Below, piece after piece: positions 33,317 to 42,563 of a DNA stretch of 64,000 nucleotides (position 1 is its first letter; each line of letters begins with the position of its first letter). The translations under genes were made by a program, and so were the position numbers. The DNA comes from Phil1 sp040767925 (GTDB lineage: Bacteria > Bacillota > Clostridia > Christensenellales > CAG-138): the NCBI GenBank assembly GCA_040767925.1, contig JAXGNN010000001.1:124001-188000 (forward strand), in the 5' to 3' direction. The notes beneath the pieces were generated by a model that was not told the origin of the DNA, searched no databases, and saw only the letters and a list, made by a program, of their open reading frames with translations.

Positions 33317-36098
33317 CCAAACAACACTCGGCGCGTACGCCCGAAGCCACCTGCTGCGCGCCTTCTTTACGGACCGCGCCGAATGGGCGCGCTGCTGCGG
33401 GATGCTCGGCATCGAACCGACGCTGACGGACGTCGAGTACGGCGCGCTCGTCTGGGGGACGGACGCTTCGATCAACATCCCCCTTTGGGCTTCCGCCTGC
33501 CGCGGCGACGGCGGCGTGCTGCTGGATGAAACCACGCGCTCCGTCGTGCGCTTCTACAAGCGCTTGGGCTATACGCCCGAGAACATGGACGGCAATCCGC
33601 CGGACTACATCGGCGAGCAATACCGCTTCCTTGAATATCTCTACGCCTCTGCGCTCAACGGCGCCGAGTGCATGAAGGAGGCGGCGGAGTTCATTTCCCT
33701 CTACGCCCTCGACACGACCAAAGCCGTCGCGGACGCCATGCGCGCCGCGTCCTCCCACCCGGAGGTCCTCGCGCTCGTCGGGCTGATGGAGGAGGCGGCG
33801 CTGCAGGCCCCCGCGGCGTTTCCGCTCGACGAGGCGTGGCTCGCGCGCCTGGAGAGCTTCAAATGGACGCTTCAACCTTCGCTCCCGGAGGACGGCGAGC
33901 ATGAAATCGGCCACGCGAGCTTCAACGACTGCGGCGGGAAGTGCCACCTCAAGTCCGTCGTGTCGGAGGGCTGCGTGCTTTCTCTCGAACCCAATACGGA
34001 CTGCAAGGAGATCCGCTTCACGGGCTGCTCCCGCGGGCGCGCCTACCGCTATACGTTCCTGACCAGCGACCGCCTGCGCTACCCGATGGAGCGCGTGGGC
34101 AGGCGCGGCGAGGGGAAGTTCCGCCGCATCACCTGGGAACGGGCCGCGGAGCGCATCGCCGAGGCGATCGTCCGCGCGCGGGAAAACTGGGGCCCCGGCT
34201 CGCGCTATGTGCTGCCGGGCGCGGGCGTCTGCGCCGTCGCGCGCGGGGACCTCTTCACGCGCAACCTCCTGGCGTTGGACGGCGGCCAGCTCTCCTTCTA
34301 CAACTATTACAGCGCCTCCTGCGCGCTGCACGTCACGGGATACATCTACGGCACCCACCAGTGCGGCAACGCGCCGGAGGACGTGCTCAACAGCAAGCTG
34401 ATACTGCTCTGGGGGCATAACCCCGCGGAAAACCAGTTCGGCCCGACGCTGAATCAGCACCTGATGCAGGCGAAGGAGCAAGGGACGCGCATCGTGGCCA
34501 TCGATCCGCGCAGGAGCGATTCCGCGCTCGTCTATGCAAACGAGTGGATCCCCCTGCGCCCCTCCACGGACGGCGCGCTGACGGACGCCATGTGCCATGT
34601 GATCTGGAGCGAGGGCTTGCAGGATCAGGCGTTCATGGATCGCTTCTGCCTGGGCTTCGACGAGGCTCACATGCCCGAGGGCGTGCCCGCGAACCTGTGC
34701 TACCGCGCGTACCTTTTCGGCGAATCGGACGGCGTCGCAAAGACCGCCGAGTGGGGAGAATCCATAACCGGCGTGCCCGCCGATACCATCCGAAGGCTCG
34801 CGCGGGAGTTCGCGACAACAAAGCCCGCCTGTCTCCTCGCAGGCTTCGGCCCCCAGCGCACGCTCAACGGCGAGCAGACCTACCGCGGCTTCGCGGCGCT
34901 CGCCTGCATCACGGGCAACGTGGGCAAGGCCGGCGGCAGCAGCGGCTGCGGCTCCATCCGCAAGGCGCACGACACCCCCTACCTCAAGCTGCTCAAGGAT
35001 CCGCAGAGCGTCGTGATGCCGTCGTTCCTGTGGACGCAGGCGCTCGAGGATTACCGTTCGCTTTGCGCAAAGGACGGCCTCTTGGGCGGCGACCATCTGG
35101 ATTCGCCCATCAAGCTCATCTTCAGCATCGCGAGCGGAATGCTCGTCAACCAGCATTCCAACGTCAACAACACCGTCCGCCTCATCGGCGATGAGGAGCG
35201 CGTGGATTTCATCGTGCTCTCCGACCTGTTCATGACGCCGGGCGCAAAATACGCGGACATCGTTTTGCCCGCGCCCTCGTTCTTTGAAATGGAGAATCTG
35301 GTCGGGCCGTGGGGCGCGCACCATTACCTCTTATGGAACAACCGCGCCATAGAGCCTTTGTTCGGCTGCCGCTTCGAGTATGAGTGGCTCAAAATGGTCG
35401 CAGAAAAGCTCGGCCTCGAAGACGCGTTCACCCAGGGCAAGCCTTCCCTTCGCGCATGGGTTGAGGAAAGCTATGAGACGCTGCGCGAGAAATACCCTTA
35501 CATACCCAAGCTGCAGGCGCTCATCGAACAGGGTTATTACGTGCATCCGGAGGGCGGCGGGGAGGTCGCGTTCCAGGAAAACGTGGAGGAGGGCGTCCCC
35601 TTTACGACCCCCTCCGGCAAGATCGAAATCTTCTCGAAGCGCCTCCATGAAAGCGGTCTGCTGCCCGGCGCCCCCAGCTACACGCCCTGCGACGAGGGCC
35701 CGGCGGACCCATTGCGCGCGCGGTATCCCCTGCAGCTCATCGGCTTCCACTCCAAGCGCCGCTGCCATTCCATCCACGAGCGCAACGTGCTGCTCAAGGA
35801 ACTCGACCCCACCTCCGTGTGGATACACCCCGCGGATGCCGCGAAGCGCGGCATTGAAGACGGCGCGCTCGTGGAAGTGTTCAACGACCGCGGCGTGGTG
35901 CGCATCCGCGCCAAGGTCACGGAGCGCATCATGAAGGGCGTCGTCGCCATCCACGAAGGCGCGTGGTACGCGCCGAAGGCCGACGGCGCGGACGAGGGCG
36001 GCTGCATCAACGTGCTGACCATGTCCGACAAGGCGACGCCGCTCGCGCGGGCGAACCCGCAGCACACGAACCTCGCGGACGTACGGCGCGCGGATTAA
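33309..36098 (+). CDS. TorD chaperone-molybdopterin oxidoreductase fusion
   Basis: Molybdenum (or tungsten) enzyme of the DMSO-reductase family, 929 residues. Residues 1 to about 190 look like a TorD/DmsD maturation chaperone (FYKRLGYTPENM, then NPPDYIGEQYRFLEYLYAS). The catalytic chain follows: an FS0-like site Ser204-x3-Cys208-x3-Cys212-x27-Cys240, with serine where the first cluster cysteine is expected, YPMERVGRRGEGKFRRITWE, the pterin-binding parts, and a C-terminal MopB domain (IHPADAAKRGIEDGALVEV). No Tat signal is present, so it is cytoplasmic. GGAGGA precedes the ATG, which overlaps the flavoprotein gene. The substrate (an S- or N-oxide or another oxyanion) is unknown. Confidence 0.88.
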   Translation: MRDQTTLGAYARSHLLRAFFTDRAEWARCCGMLGIEPTLTDVEYGALVWGTDASINIPLWASACRGDGGVLLDETTRSVVRFYKRLGYTPENMDGNPPDYIGEQYRFLEYLYASALNGAECMKEAAEFISLYALDTTKAVADAMRAASSHPEVLALVGLMEEAALQAPAAFPLDEAWLARLESFKWTLQPSLPEDGEHEIGHASFNDCGGKCHLKSVVSEGCVLSLEPNTDCKEIRFTGCSRGRAYRYTFLTSDRLRYPMERVGRRGEGKFRRITWERAAERIAEAIVRARENWGPGSRYVLPGAGVCAVARGDLFTRNLLALDGGQLSFYNYYSASCALHVTGYIYGTHQCGNAPEDVLNSKLILLWGHNPAENQFGPTLNQHLMQAKEQGTRIVAIDPRRSDSALVYANEWIPLRPSTDGALTDAMCHVIWSEGLQDQAFMDRFCLGFDEAHMPEGVPANLCYRAYLFGESDGVAKTAEWGESITGVPADTIRRLAREFATTKPACLLAGFGPQRTLNGEQTYRGFAALACITGNVGKAGGSSGCGSIRKAHDTPYLKLLKDPQSVVMPSFLWTQALEDYRSLCAKDGLLGGDHLDSPIKLIFSIASGMLVNQHSNVNNTVRLIGDEERVDFIVLSDLFMTPGAKYADIVLPAPSFFEMENLVGPWGAHHYLLWNNRAIEPLFGCRFEYEWLKMVAEKLGLEDAFTQGKPSLRAWVEESYETLREKYPYIPKLQALIEQGYYVHPEGGGEVAFQENVEEGVPFTTPSGKIEIFSKRLHESGLLPGAPSYTPCDEGPADPLRARYPLQLIGFHSKRRCHSIHERNVLLKELDPTSVWIHPADAAKRGIEDGALVEVFNDRGVVRIRAKVTERIMKGVVAIHEGAWYAPKADGADEGGCINVLTMSDKATPLARANPQHTNLADVRRAD

Positions 36099-36679
36099 TC
36101 TTTTCTGTTTGAGTCGAGGAGCCGCTCGTAATCGGCGGCGTAATTGATGTTGAAGAACGGGTTTTCCTCCCCCGGTGCGAGTTCGATGGGGAGGAAGCCC
36201 GTTTTTACTATGGAAAAAAGGCTTCGCACCCTGTATTGACGGCTTTGCAGCATGGATTCGATCGCGGGGAGCGCCGCGCGCCGGTAGACGCCGAACAGAG
36301 GTTCGATTTCCCCCTCTATGGACGGGATGAAAACGTCGTACCCGGCGGAACCGTCGAGGAGCCTTTGGCAGAGCGCGGCGCTGAAATGCGGCATGTCGCA
36401 GGCCAAGACGAACACGGCGTCGTTGCGGCTGTGCGCAAGGCCGCTGTGGATGCCGCCGAGCGGCCCCGCATCCGGGAAGACGTCGCTGATTTCCCGCGCG
36501 CCCTCGATGTGGAACTTGTCCGCCGCGTTGCTGGCGATCAGGATCTCGTCGAACAAGGGCCGACAAAAGCCTGCGGCGCGCGCCGCAAGCGGGCGACCGT
36601 CCACGGTAATGAGCGTTTTGTCCCGCCCGAAGCGGCTGCTTCTGCCGCCCGCGAGTATGAGCGCGGTCGCCTGGTTCAT
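36095..36679 (-). CDS. mobA: Molybdenum cofactor guanylyltransferase
   Basis: Attaches GMP to molybdopterin to form the dinucleotide cofactor that DMSO-reductase-family enzymes need. It is a 194-residue nucleotidyltransferase with the signature ALILAGGRSSRFGRDK at the N-terminus and VFVLACDMPHFSAALCQRLL later on. Its 3' end overlaps the 3' end of the oxidoreductase gene by four bases. A modest AAAGGCGG precedes the ATG. It supplies the cofactor of the neighbouring enzyme. Confidence 0.92.
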   Translation of the reverse strand: MNQATALILAGGRSSRFGRDKTLITVDGRPLAARAAGFCRPLFDEILIASNAADKFHIEGAREISDVFPDAGPLGGIHSGLAHSRNDAVFVLACDMPHFSAALCQRLLDGSAGYDVFIPSIEGEIEPLFGVYRRAALPAIESMLQSRQYRVRSLFSIVKTGFLPIELAPGEENPFFNINYAADYERLLDSNRKD

Positions 36680-36809
36680 TCGATGCCGCCTTTCGGATTG
36701 CCGAAGATTTCAGAGCCTGCGACGGGAAGCTGAGCATGCGCGCTCCCGGAAGGCTTTTCACAGTTTATCACGGCCGCCGAAGCGTGACAAGATAAACGCC
36801 CCTCCCCCC

Positions 36810-36838
36810 TTTACAAAGCGCGCGGCAGATAGTACAAT
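36810..36838 (+). promoter_or_regulatory. Promoter of the FecCD-type importer operon
   Basis: TTTACA (36810-36815), a 17-base spacer and TACAAT (36833-36838) form a near-consensus vegetative promoter. The expected start of transcription is about base 36845. Confidence 0.7.
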
Positions 36839-36844
36839 TACAAA

Positions 36845-36872
36845 AGCATTATCCTTAATCAAGGATAACGCT
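36845..36872 (+). promoter_or_regulatory. Inverted repeat at +1 of the importer operon
   Basis: Arms of 12 bases with one mismatch, core TTATCCTT and AAGGATAA, around an AATC loop. It begins at the predicted transcription start, so it is either a repressor operator (a metal- or molybdate-responsive regulator is expected) or a 5' mRNA hairpin. Confidence 0.6.
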
Positions 36873-36897
36873 TGAACAAACGCGGGGGCATACTGCT

Positions 36898-37916
36898 TTG
36901 AAGATGATCGGTTCGGAAAAGAAAGCGTGGCGGCGGATCGCCGTGCTGGCGGCGTTTCTTGCCGCCCTGTTTTTTGCGTCGTTCTATATCGGGCGCTACG
37001 GGGTGCCGCCGGGGCAGGTCGTTCGCATCCTGCTCTCCGGCGTTTTTCCGATCGAGAAGGTCTGGACGCCCCAGATGGAGACGGCGGTGTTGAACATCCG
37101 CCTGCCGCGCATACTGCTCGCCTGCCTCGTCGGCTGCTGCCTGTCCGCGGCGGGGGCGGCCTATCAGGGCGTGTTTCAGAACCCCATGGCGGCGCCTGAC
37201 ATACTGGGCGCGTCCTCCGGCGCGGCGTTCGGCGCGGCGCTCGCCATCCTCTATAGCCTGAGCAGCCGCATGATCATGGCGGCGGCGTTCGCCTCCGGCA
37301 TGCTGGGCGTACTGCTCGCGTACATGGTCGGCCAGCGTGCGCCCGGGCGGCGCACGATCGGCCTGATCCTCGCGGGCATCATGGCGGGCTCCCTGTTCAG
37401 CGCGGGCACCTCGTACATCAAGCTGGTGGCGGACCCTGCAAACCAGCTCCCCGCCATCACCTACTGGCTCATGGGCAGCCTTTCCGGCACGAGGATGAAG
37501 GATGTATCGTACGTCATCCTCCCCATGGCGCTGGGATTGTTGCCGCTGTTTTTGCTGCGCTGGCGGATCAACCTCATGACCATGGGCGAGGACGAAGCCC
37601 GTTCCATGGGCGTGAACGTCAATCTCCTGCGCCTCGCGGTCGTGCTCTGCGCCACGCTCGTCACCGCGGCAAGCGTCTCGGTCAGCGGCATGATCGGCTG
37701 GGTGGGACTCGTGGTGCCGCACCTGTGCCGCATGCTGCTCGGCAACGACTACCGCCGCCTCATGCCCGCGAGCATGCTTCTCGGCGCGTCGTTCATGCTC
37801 TTTGTGGACAACGTGTCGCGCAACCTCCTTGCGACGGAAATCCCAATCGGCATCCTCACGGCCTTCATCGGCGCGCCCTTCTTTCTCTATCTGATGATGC
37901 GAAGGGAGAACGCGCT

Positions 37917-37920
<4 letters not shown>
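36898..37920 (+). CDS. FecCD-type ABC importer permease
   Basis: Membrane permease of 340 residues, about ten hydrophobic segments, of the family that imports iron-siderophores, haem, cobalamin and, in the Mol branch, molybdate. Family motifs: LPRILLACLVGCCLSAAGAAY, NPMAAPDILGASSGAA, and GMIGWVGLVVPHLCRML. The TTG start is chosen for the GCGGGGG just upstream; an ATG two codons in is the alternative. Being next to mobA and the molybdenum enzyme favours molybdate or tungstate, but iron uptake is not excluded. Confidence 0.88.
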
Positions 37921-38687
<767 letters not shown>

Positions 38688-38719
38688 AATCAGAAATAAA
38701 AGATAAAGGAGCGATTAGT

Positions 38720-39850
38720 ATGAAAAGGATTCTTGCATTGCTGCTGGCGGTTATCCTCGCGATGAGCTTCATGGGCTGCGGGACGGAAAATCCGGAGGGC
38801 ACGACGCCCGCCGCAACGACGCCCGCGCCCACCGCGGCGCAGCCGACGCCTGAGCCGACCGCAGAGCCCGACGCCACGCGTATCTTTACCGATTCCGCTG
38901 GCCGCGCGGTGGAGGTCCCCGCGAACATCAAAAGCATCGCCGTTTCCGGCCCGCTGGCGCAGATCACGCTCTTCGCGCTCGCGCCCGACATGCTGGTGGG
39001 CATCGCTTCCGAATGGGATGAGACCGCGGCGCAATTCTTCGATGAGAAGTATTACTCCCTGCCCGTGCTCGGCCAGCTCTACGGCGGCAAGGGCGAACTG
39101 AACCTCGAAACGCTGCTCGCCTCCGGCGCCGAGGTCGTCATCGACGTGGGCGAGGCGAAGGGCGGCATCGTCGAGGACATGGATGCGCTCTCGGAGCAGA
39201 CGGGGATCCCGTTCGTCCACATCGCGGCTTCCCTCGAGACCATGGGCGACGCCTACCGCATGCTGGGCGACCTCCTCGGCCTTCCGGAACAGGCGGAGGC
39301 GCTCGCCGCCTACTGCGAGCGGGTATATGAGGATACGCGCGCCATCGCCGAATCCGTCGAGAAGGCGAACCTCCTCTACATCACCGGCGCGGAAGGCCAC
39401 AACGTGATCGCCAAGGGCTCGTATCACGCGGAAGTCATCGACCTTCTTTGCAACAACCTCGCCGAGGTCGCCGAGCCCTCCTCCAAGGGCACGGGCAACG
39501 AGGCGGACATGGAGCAGATCCTCGCGTGGAACCCGGACGTCATCCTCTTCTCGCCCGGGAGCGCCTACGCCTCTGTCGGCTCGGACGACGCGTGGCAGAG
39601 CGTCAACGCCGTCAAAAACGGCACGTACTACGAAGTCCCCTTCGGTCCCTACAACTGGCTGGGCTTCCCGCCCTCGGTGCAGAGGTATCTTGGCATACTG
39701 TGGATGGCGAAGCTGCTCTATCCCGAGGCGGCCTCCTACGACCTGTATGAGGAGATCGCGAACTACTTCGCGCTGTTCTACCATTGCGAACTGACTCAGG
39801 AACAGTATGAGGCGCTGGTCGCGAACTCCATAGGCCAAGAGGCAAGCTGA
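38720..39850 (+). CDS. Metal or oxyanion ABC importer binding lipoprotein
   Basis: Extracytoplasmic binding protein of 376 residues, TroA/BtuF fold. A signal peptide with lipobox FMGC is followed by a Thr/Pro/Ala-rich linker, then FTDSAGRAVEVPANIKSIAV, the usual opening of this class, and NPDVILFSPGSAYA and VPFGPYNWLGFPPSVQRYLG near the C-terminus. The last segment resembles molybdate/tungstate-associated members as I recall them, which would fit the neighbours; ligand residues cannot be assigned with certainty. A stem-loop terminator follows. Confidence 0.85.
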   Translation: MKRILALLLAVILAMSFMGCGTENPEGTTPAATTPAPTAAQPTPEPTAEPDATRIFTDSAGRAVEVPANIKSIAVSGPLAQITLFALAPDMLVGIASEWDETAAQFFDEKYYSLPVLGQLYGGKGELNLETLLASGAEVVIDVGEAKGGIVEDMDALSEQTGIPFVHIAASLETMGDAYRMLGDLLGLPEQAEALAAYCERVYEDTRAIAESVEKANLLYITGAEGHNVIAKGSYHAEVIDLLCNNLAEVAEPSSKGTGNEADMEQILAWNPDVILFSPGSAYASVGSDDAWQSVNAVKNGTYYEVPFGPYNWLGFPPSVQRYLGILWMAKLLYPEAASYDLYEEIANYFALFYHCELTQEQYEALVANSIGQEAS

Positions 39851-39885
39851 CGGCGGTTATCGCCGGGCGGCTATCGCTGGACTTG

Positions 39886-39907
39886 AAGCCGGGGGTTCTC
39901 CCGGCTT
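39886..39907 (+). terminator. Terminator of the importer operon
   Basis: Stem AAGCCGGG / CCCGGCTT with a six-base loop, then TTCTTGTT. It lies 36 bases after the binding-lipoprotein stop. Confidence 0.75.
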
Positions 39908-39983
39908 TCTTGTTGGATGACTTGAATGCCAAAGCATGCGCAAAAATGAGAAGAATCGTCAGGAAAAAGCCTCCGGCGCATGC

Positions 39984-39989
39984 TATACT
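39984..39989 (+). promoter_or_regulatory. Extended -10 of the AraC gene
   Basis: TGCTATACT: a TATACT box with the TGn extension 22 bases before the ATG. No clear -35 is seen. GGGAGG lies between it and the start. Confidence 0.5.
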
Positions 39990-40011
39990 CACATGCACGG
40001 GAGGTATTCAT

Positions 40012-40893
40012 ATGGACTATTACGCGATGATGGCCGCGGCCATAGACTTCATGGAACGGAATCTGACCCGCGATATCGCCCTCGAGGAAATCGCCGCGAG
40101 CGCGGGGCTCTCCCTCCCCCACCTCTACCGCATATTCCCCGTCTTCGCAGGATGCACGCCCGGGCAGTACATCCGCCGGCGCAGGCTTTCGGAAGCCGCG
40201 GAACTGCTGGGCGCCCAAGGCAGCGTCGGCATGATCGACGTCGCACTGGGTTACCAGTTCGAGTCACAGGAGGGCTTCATCCGCGCGTTCAAGGCGATGT
40301 TTGAAGTTACCCCCGGCGAATACCGGAGAAACCCCGTCGCAATCCCCCTCTATCGCCGCGCGAACATCATTCAGCCTCAAAAGGAAGGTATCGTCATCAT
40401 GCAGCCGCAAATCGTCAAAAAGCAGTTCAACCTCATCGGGCTGGAATGCGAGATCGACCTCAACTCCGACTTCTCGTCGCAGTTGGCCGCGCTGACGGAT
40501 GCGCTTCTGATGCGCGTCGGCGAGATCCCCGCGCTTCTGCCCCCTCCGCATATCGTCAACATGTGGTACCCGAAATTCGAGGACGGAGCCTCCGACGCGG
40601 AGCCCGCGACATGCTTTTTTACGGGCGTCGAGGCCGCGCCGGACGCGCCCCTGCCCGAGGGTTTTATCGGGAAGCGCCTGCCCGAGAGCCTCTTCGCCGT
40701 GTTCGTTGAACAACAGCGCGGGACCGTCGGGGGCCCGGACGGCTACGCGTATCAATCGTGGCTTCCGGATTCGGGCTATCTGCTCAACGACCAAATCCCC
40801 GGCGACCTTGAGGAATATCCTGATTTGGTTCACATCGGCTACGACGACGCGTGCAGGATTTATATTCCCATATGCGTCGGCAACGAATCATAA
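40012..40893 (+). CDS. AraC-family regulator with GyrI-like effector domain
   Basis: Regulator of 293 residues: two AraC helix-turn-helix motifs at the N-terminus (ALEEIAASAGLSLPHLYRIF, then VALGYQFESQEGFIRAF and TPGEYRR), followed from about residue 125 by a GyrI/SOUL-type small-molecule-binding domain. This order is typical of Rob/SoxS-like multidrug or metabolite sensors. GGGAGG precedes the ATG. It has its own extended -10 and is convergent with the symporter gene. Its target is not evident; the importer operon upstream and the symporter are candidates. Confidence 0.9.
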   Translation: MDYYAMMAAAIDFMERNLTRDIALEEIAASAGLSLPHLYRIFPVFAGCTPGQYIRRRRLSEAAELLGAQGSVGMIDVALGYQFESQEGFIRAFKAMFEVTPGEYRRNPVAIPLYRRANIIQPQKEGIVIMQPQIVKKQFNLIGLECEIDLNSDFSSQLAALTDALLMRVGEIPALLPPPHIVNMWYPKFEDGASDAEPATCFFTGVEAAPDAPLPEGFIGKRLPESLFAVFVEQQRGTVGGPDGYAYQSWLPDSGYLLNDQIPGDLEEYPDLVHIGYDDACRIYIPICVGNES

Positions 40894-40937
40894 ATCGATT
40901 TACGGTTAATCGGCATTCTATCGTCGGGCGAGAGAAT

Positions 40938-42326
40938 TTAAGGGTTCGCGCCCTGCTCCGTCGCCCGCGATTTCGCCATCGCGCCCATCTCGCGGTCGAT
41001 GTCCAGGGAGAGCACGACGAGCATCAGAATGAGGCCGACCGCGGCGGGCGCCCAGCCGAGCAGCGCGTTGATGCAGCGGATCGCCGATTCCGGCTGTGCG
41101 GCGAAGTCCGCGTCGAACCCGGAGCGCGAAAGGGCGACGGCGATGAGCTGCGTCGCCGCGGCCTCGCCCAGCTTGGAGGCGAGATTGTCCGCCGTGCCGA
41201 TCATGCCGTCCAGCCTGCGCCCCGCGCGCCACTCGATGAGGTCGGAGAGGTTGTTGCGGTTGGTGTTGAACATGACGAAGGTGATCGTCACAGCGACGCC
41301 CGTGGTGACGGCGCTCGTATAGATGGCACCCATGGAGAACGGGTCGAGGATAAACCAGAGTTTTCCCAGCACGAAGAACGCGCCGCCCAGGAGCATGGTC
41401 TTTTTCCGTCCGAGCTTTTTGTCGATGGGGCTGACGAGGAAGGAGACGATCACCGCGCTTACGAGATAGGCCGCCTGAATGGCGGTCGCCGCAGCGCTCG
41501 AGCCGATGACATAGGTGCAATAGTAATTGAGGCAGGTCATCACGAGCAGTACGCTGATGCCGTAGCAGATGATATAGAGCGTGTTGATCACGAAGGGCTT
41601 GTATGCATAGAGCATCTTGAAGGACTTCCAGATGGAAACGCGCGCCTCCTCCCGCTGCGGTTTCACGCGCTCTCTCGTGGTGAAGAAGTGGGTGAGGCAG
41701 CCGAACACGCACACCGCGCCCATGATGCAGGCGACAAGGAAGAAGCCGCGGCTCGAGGTTTCGACGCTAAAGAGGTTGCCCTTCTCGTCGAGCGCGCCGA
41801 AGAGCTTGAGCAGCGGGAAGCACGACACGGCGCCGACGGCCATGCCGAAGCAGCCGCCGAGATTCCTGAAGACGTTGATGGAGCGCCTGTCCGCATCGAG
41901 GTTGGTGGCAAGGCAGCCCATGGTGTTGTAGGGGATGGCAACGGTCGTGTTGAACAGCTCGAAAACGAAGTAGATGATCGCGGCGAGGATCACCGTGGCG
42001 GTGTCGGGCGCGCGGAAGTTCGTGAAGAGCAGCACGACCGTGACCGCCCACGGGAGCGCGTACCAGAGCGCGAAAGGCCGCACGGCCTCCCCGTTGCGGA
42101 AGCGGTGGTTCACCGCGTAAAAGCCCACGAGCGGGTCGTTGATCGCGTCCCACACGGTGCCGAGCGCGAGGATTGTACCCGCGACGAGGACATCCACCTT
42201 GAGCACGTTCGTCAGAAAGAACAGGTAATAGATGTTCTTGAACTGAAAGACGATGTTGGAGCCGAGGGAAAACGCGCCGAAGCCAAGCTTTTCCTTGAGC
42301 TTCAGCCTGGGCATGGTCTCGTTCAT
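40938..42326 (-). CDS. GPH-type sugar/cation symporter
   Basis: Major-facilitator-type transporter of 462 residues, twelve predicted segments, resembling the glycoside-pentoside-hexuronide:cation symporters. Family features: KLGFGAFSLGSNIVFQFKN at the N-terminus, GTVWDAINDPLVGF in the first loop, and AIPYNTMGCLATNLDADRRS, the usual cytoplasmic motif. GGGAGG precedes the ATG. No carbohydrate enzyme is adjacent; the esterase operon upstream reads in the same direction, 237 bases away. Confidence 0.88.
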   Translation of the reverse strand: MNETMPRLKLKEKLGFGAFSLGSNIVFQFKNIYYLFFLTNVLKVDVLVAGTILALGTVWDAINDPLVGFYAVNHRFRNGEAVRPFALWYALPWAVTVVLLFTNFRAPDTATVILAAIIYFVFELFNTTVAIPYNTMGCLATNLDADRRSINVFRNLGGCFGMAVGAVSCFPLLKLFGALDEKGNLFSVETSSRGFFLVACIMGAVCVFGCLTHFFTTRERVKPQREEARVSIWKSFKMLYAYKPFVINTLYIICYGISVLLVMTCLNYYCTYVIGSSAAATAIQAAYLVSAVIVSFLVSPIDKKLGRKKTMLLGGAFFVLGKLWFILDPFSMGAIYTSAVTTGVAVTITFVMFNTNRNNLSDLIEWRAGRRLDGMIGTADNLASKLGEAAATQLIAVALSRSGFDADFAAQPESAIRCINALLGWAPAAVGLILMLVVLSLDIDREMGAMAKSRATEQGANP

Positions 42327-42489
42327 GTGCGGCAGGCCTCCCTTTCCTTGACTGCTGTGCGCTTTTCGCGAAGGAGCTTTTGAAATGCCCCGGGCGCGCC
42401 GCCTATGGCGCGAGTGCGCCGAAGCATGCCGTCCGGCGGATCAACGGCTTTTCATCGGCCATATGCAATCTTCCTTAATATGGATGTGA

Positions 42490-42500
42490 TTACATTGTAA
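42490..42500. promoter_or_regulatory. Small palindrome upstream of the symporter gene
   Basis: TTACATTGTAA is an 11-base perfect palindrome in the 237-base gap before the symporter gene. The rest of the gap shows no gene and no convincing promoter. It could be a regulator half-site pair, but chance is not excluded. Confidence 0.25.
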
Positions 42501-42563
42501 CGCCCGAAAGGCAAAGGCGCAATGGCGAAAGTGGCGCGGCGCCTTTCCCGCCGCTCTTCGGCT

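Noticed and set aside
33279..35324. Long minus-strand open frame opposite the molybdenum oxidoreductase
   Set aside because: No motif, low-complexity composition, and it covers the strand opposite a convincing enzyme gene.
36845..36872. Fur or classical ModE box
   Set aside because: Only the TTATC/GATAA ends resemble either; spacing and centre do not fit, so it is reported as an unassigned inverted repeat.
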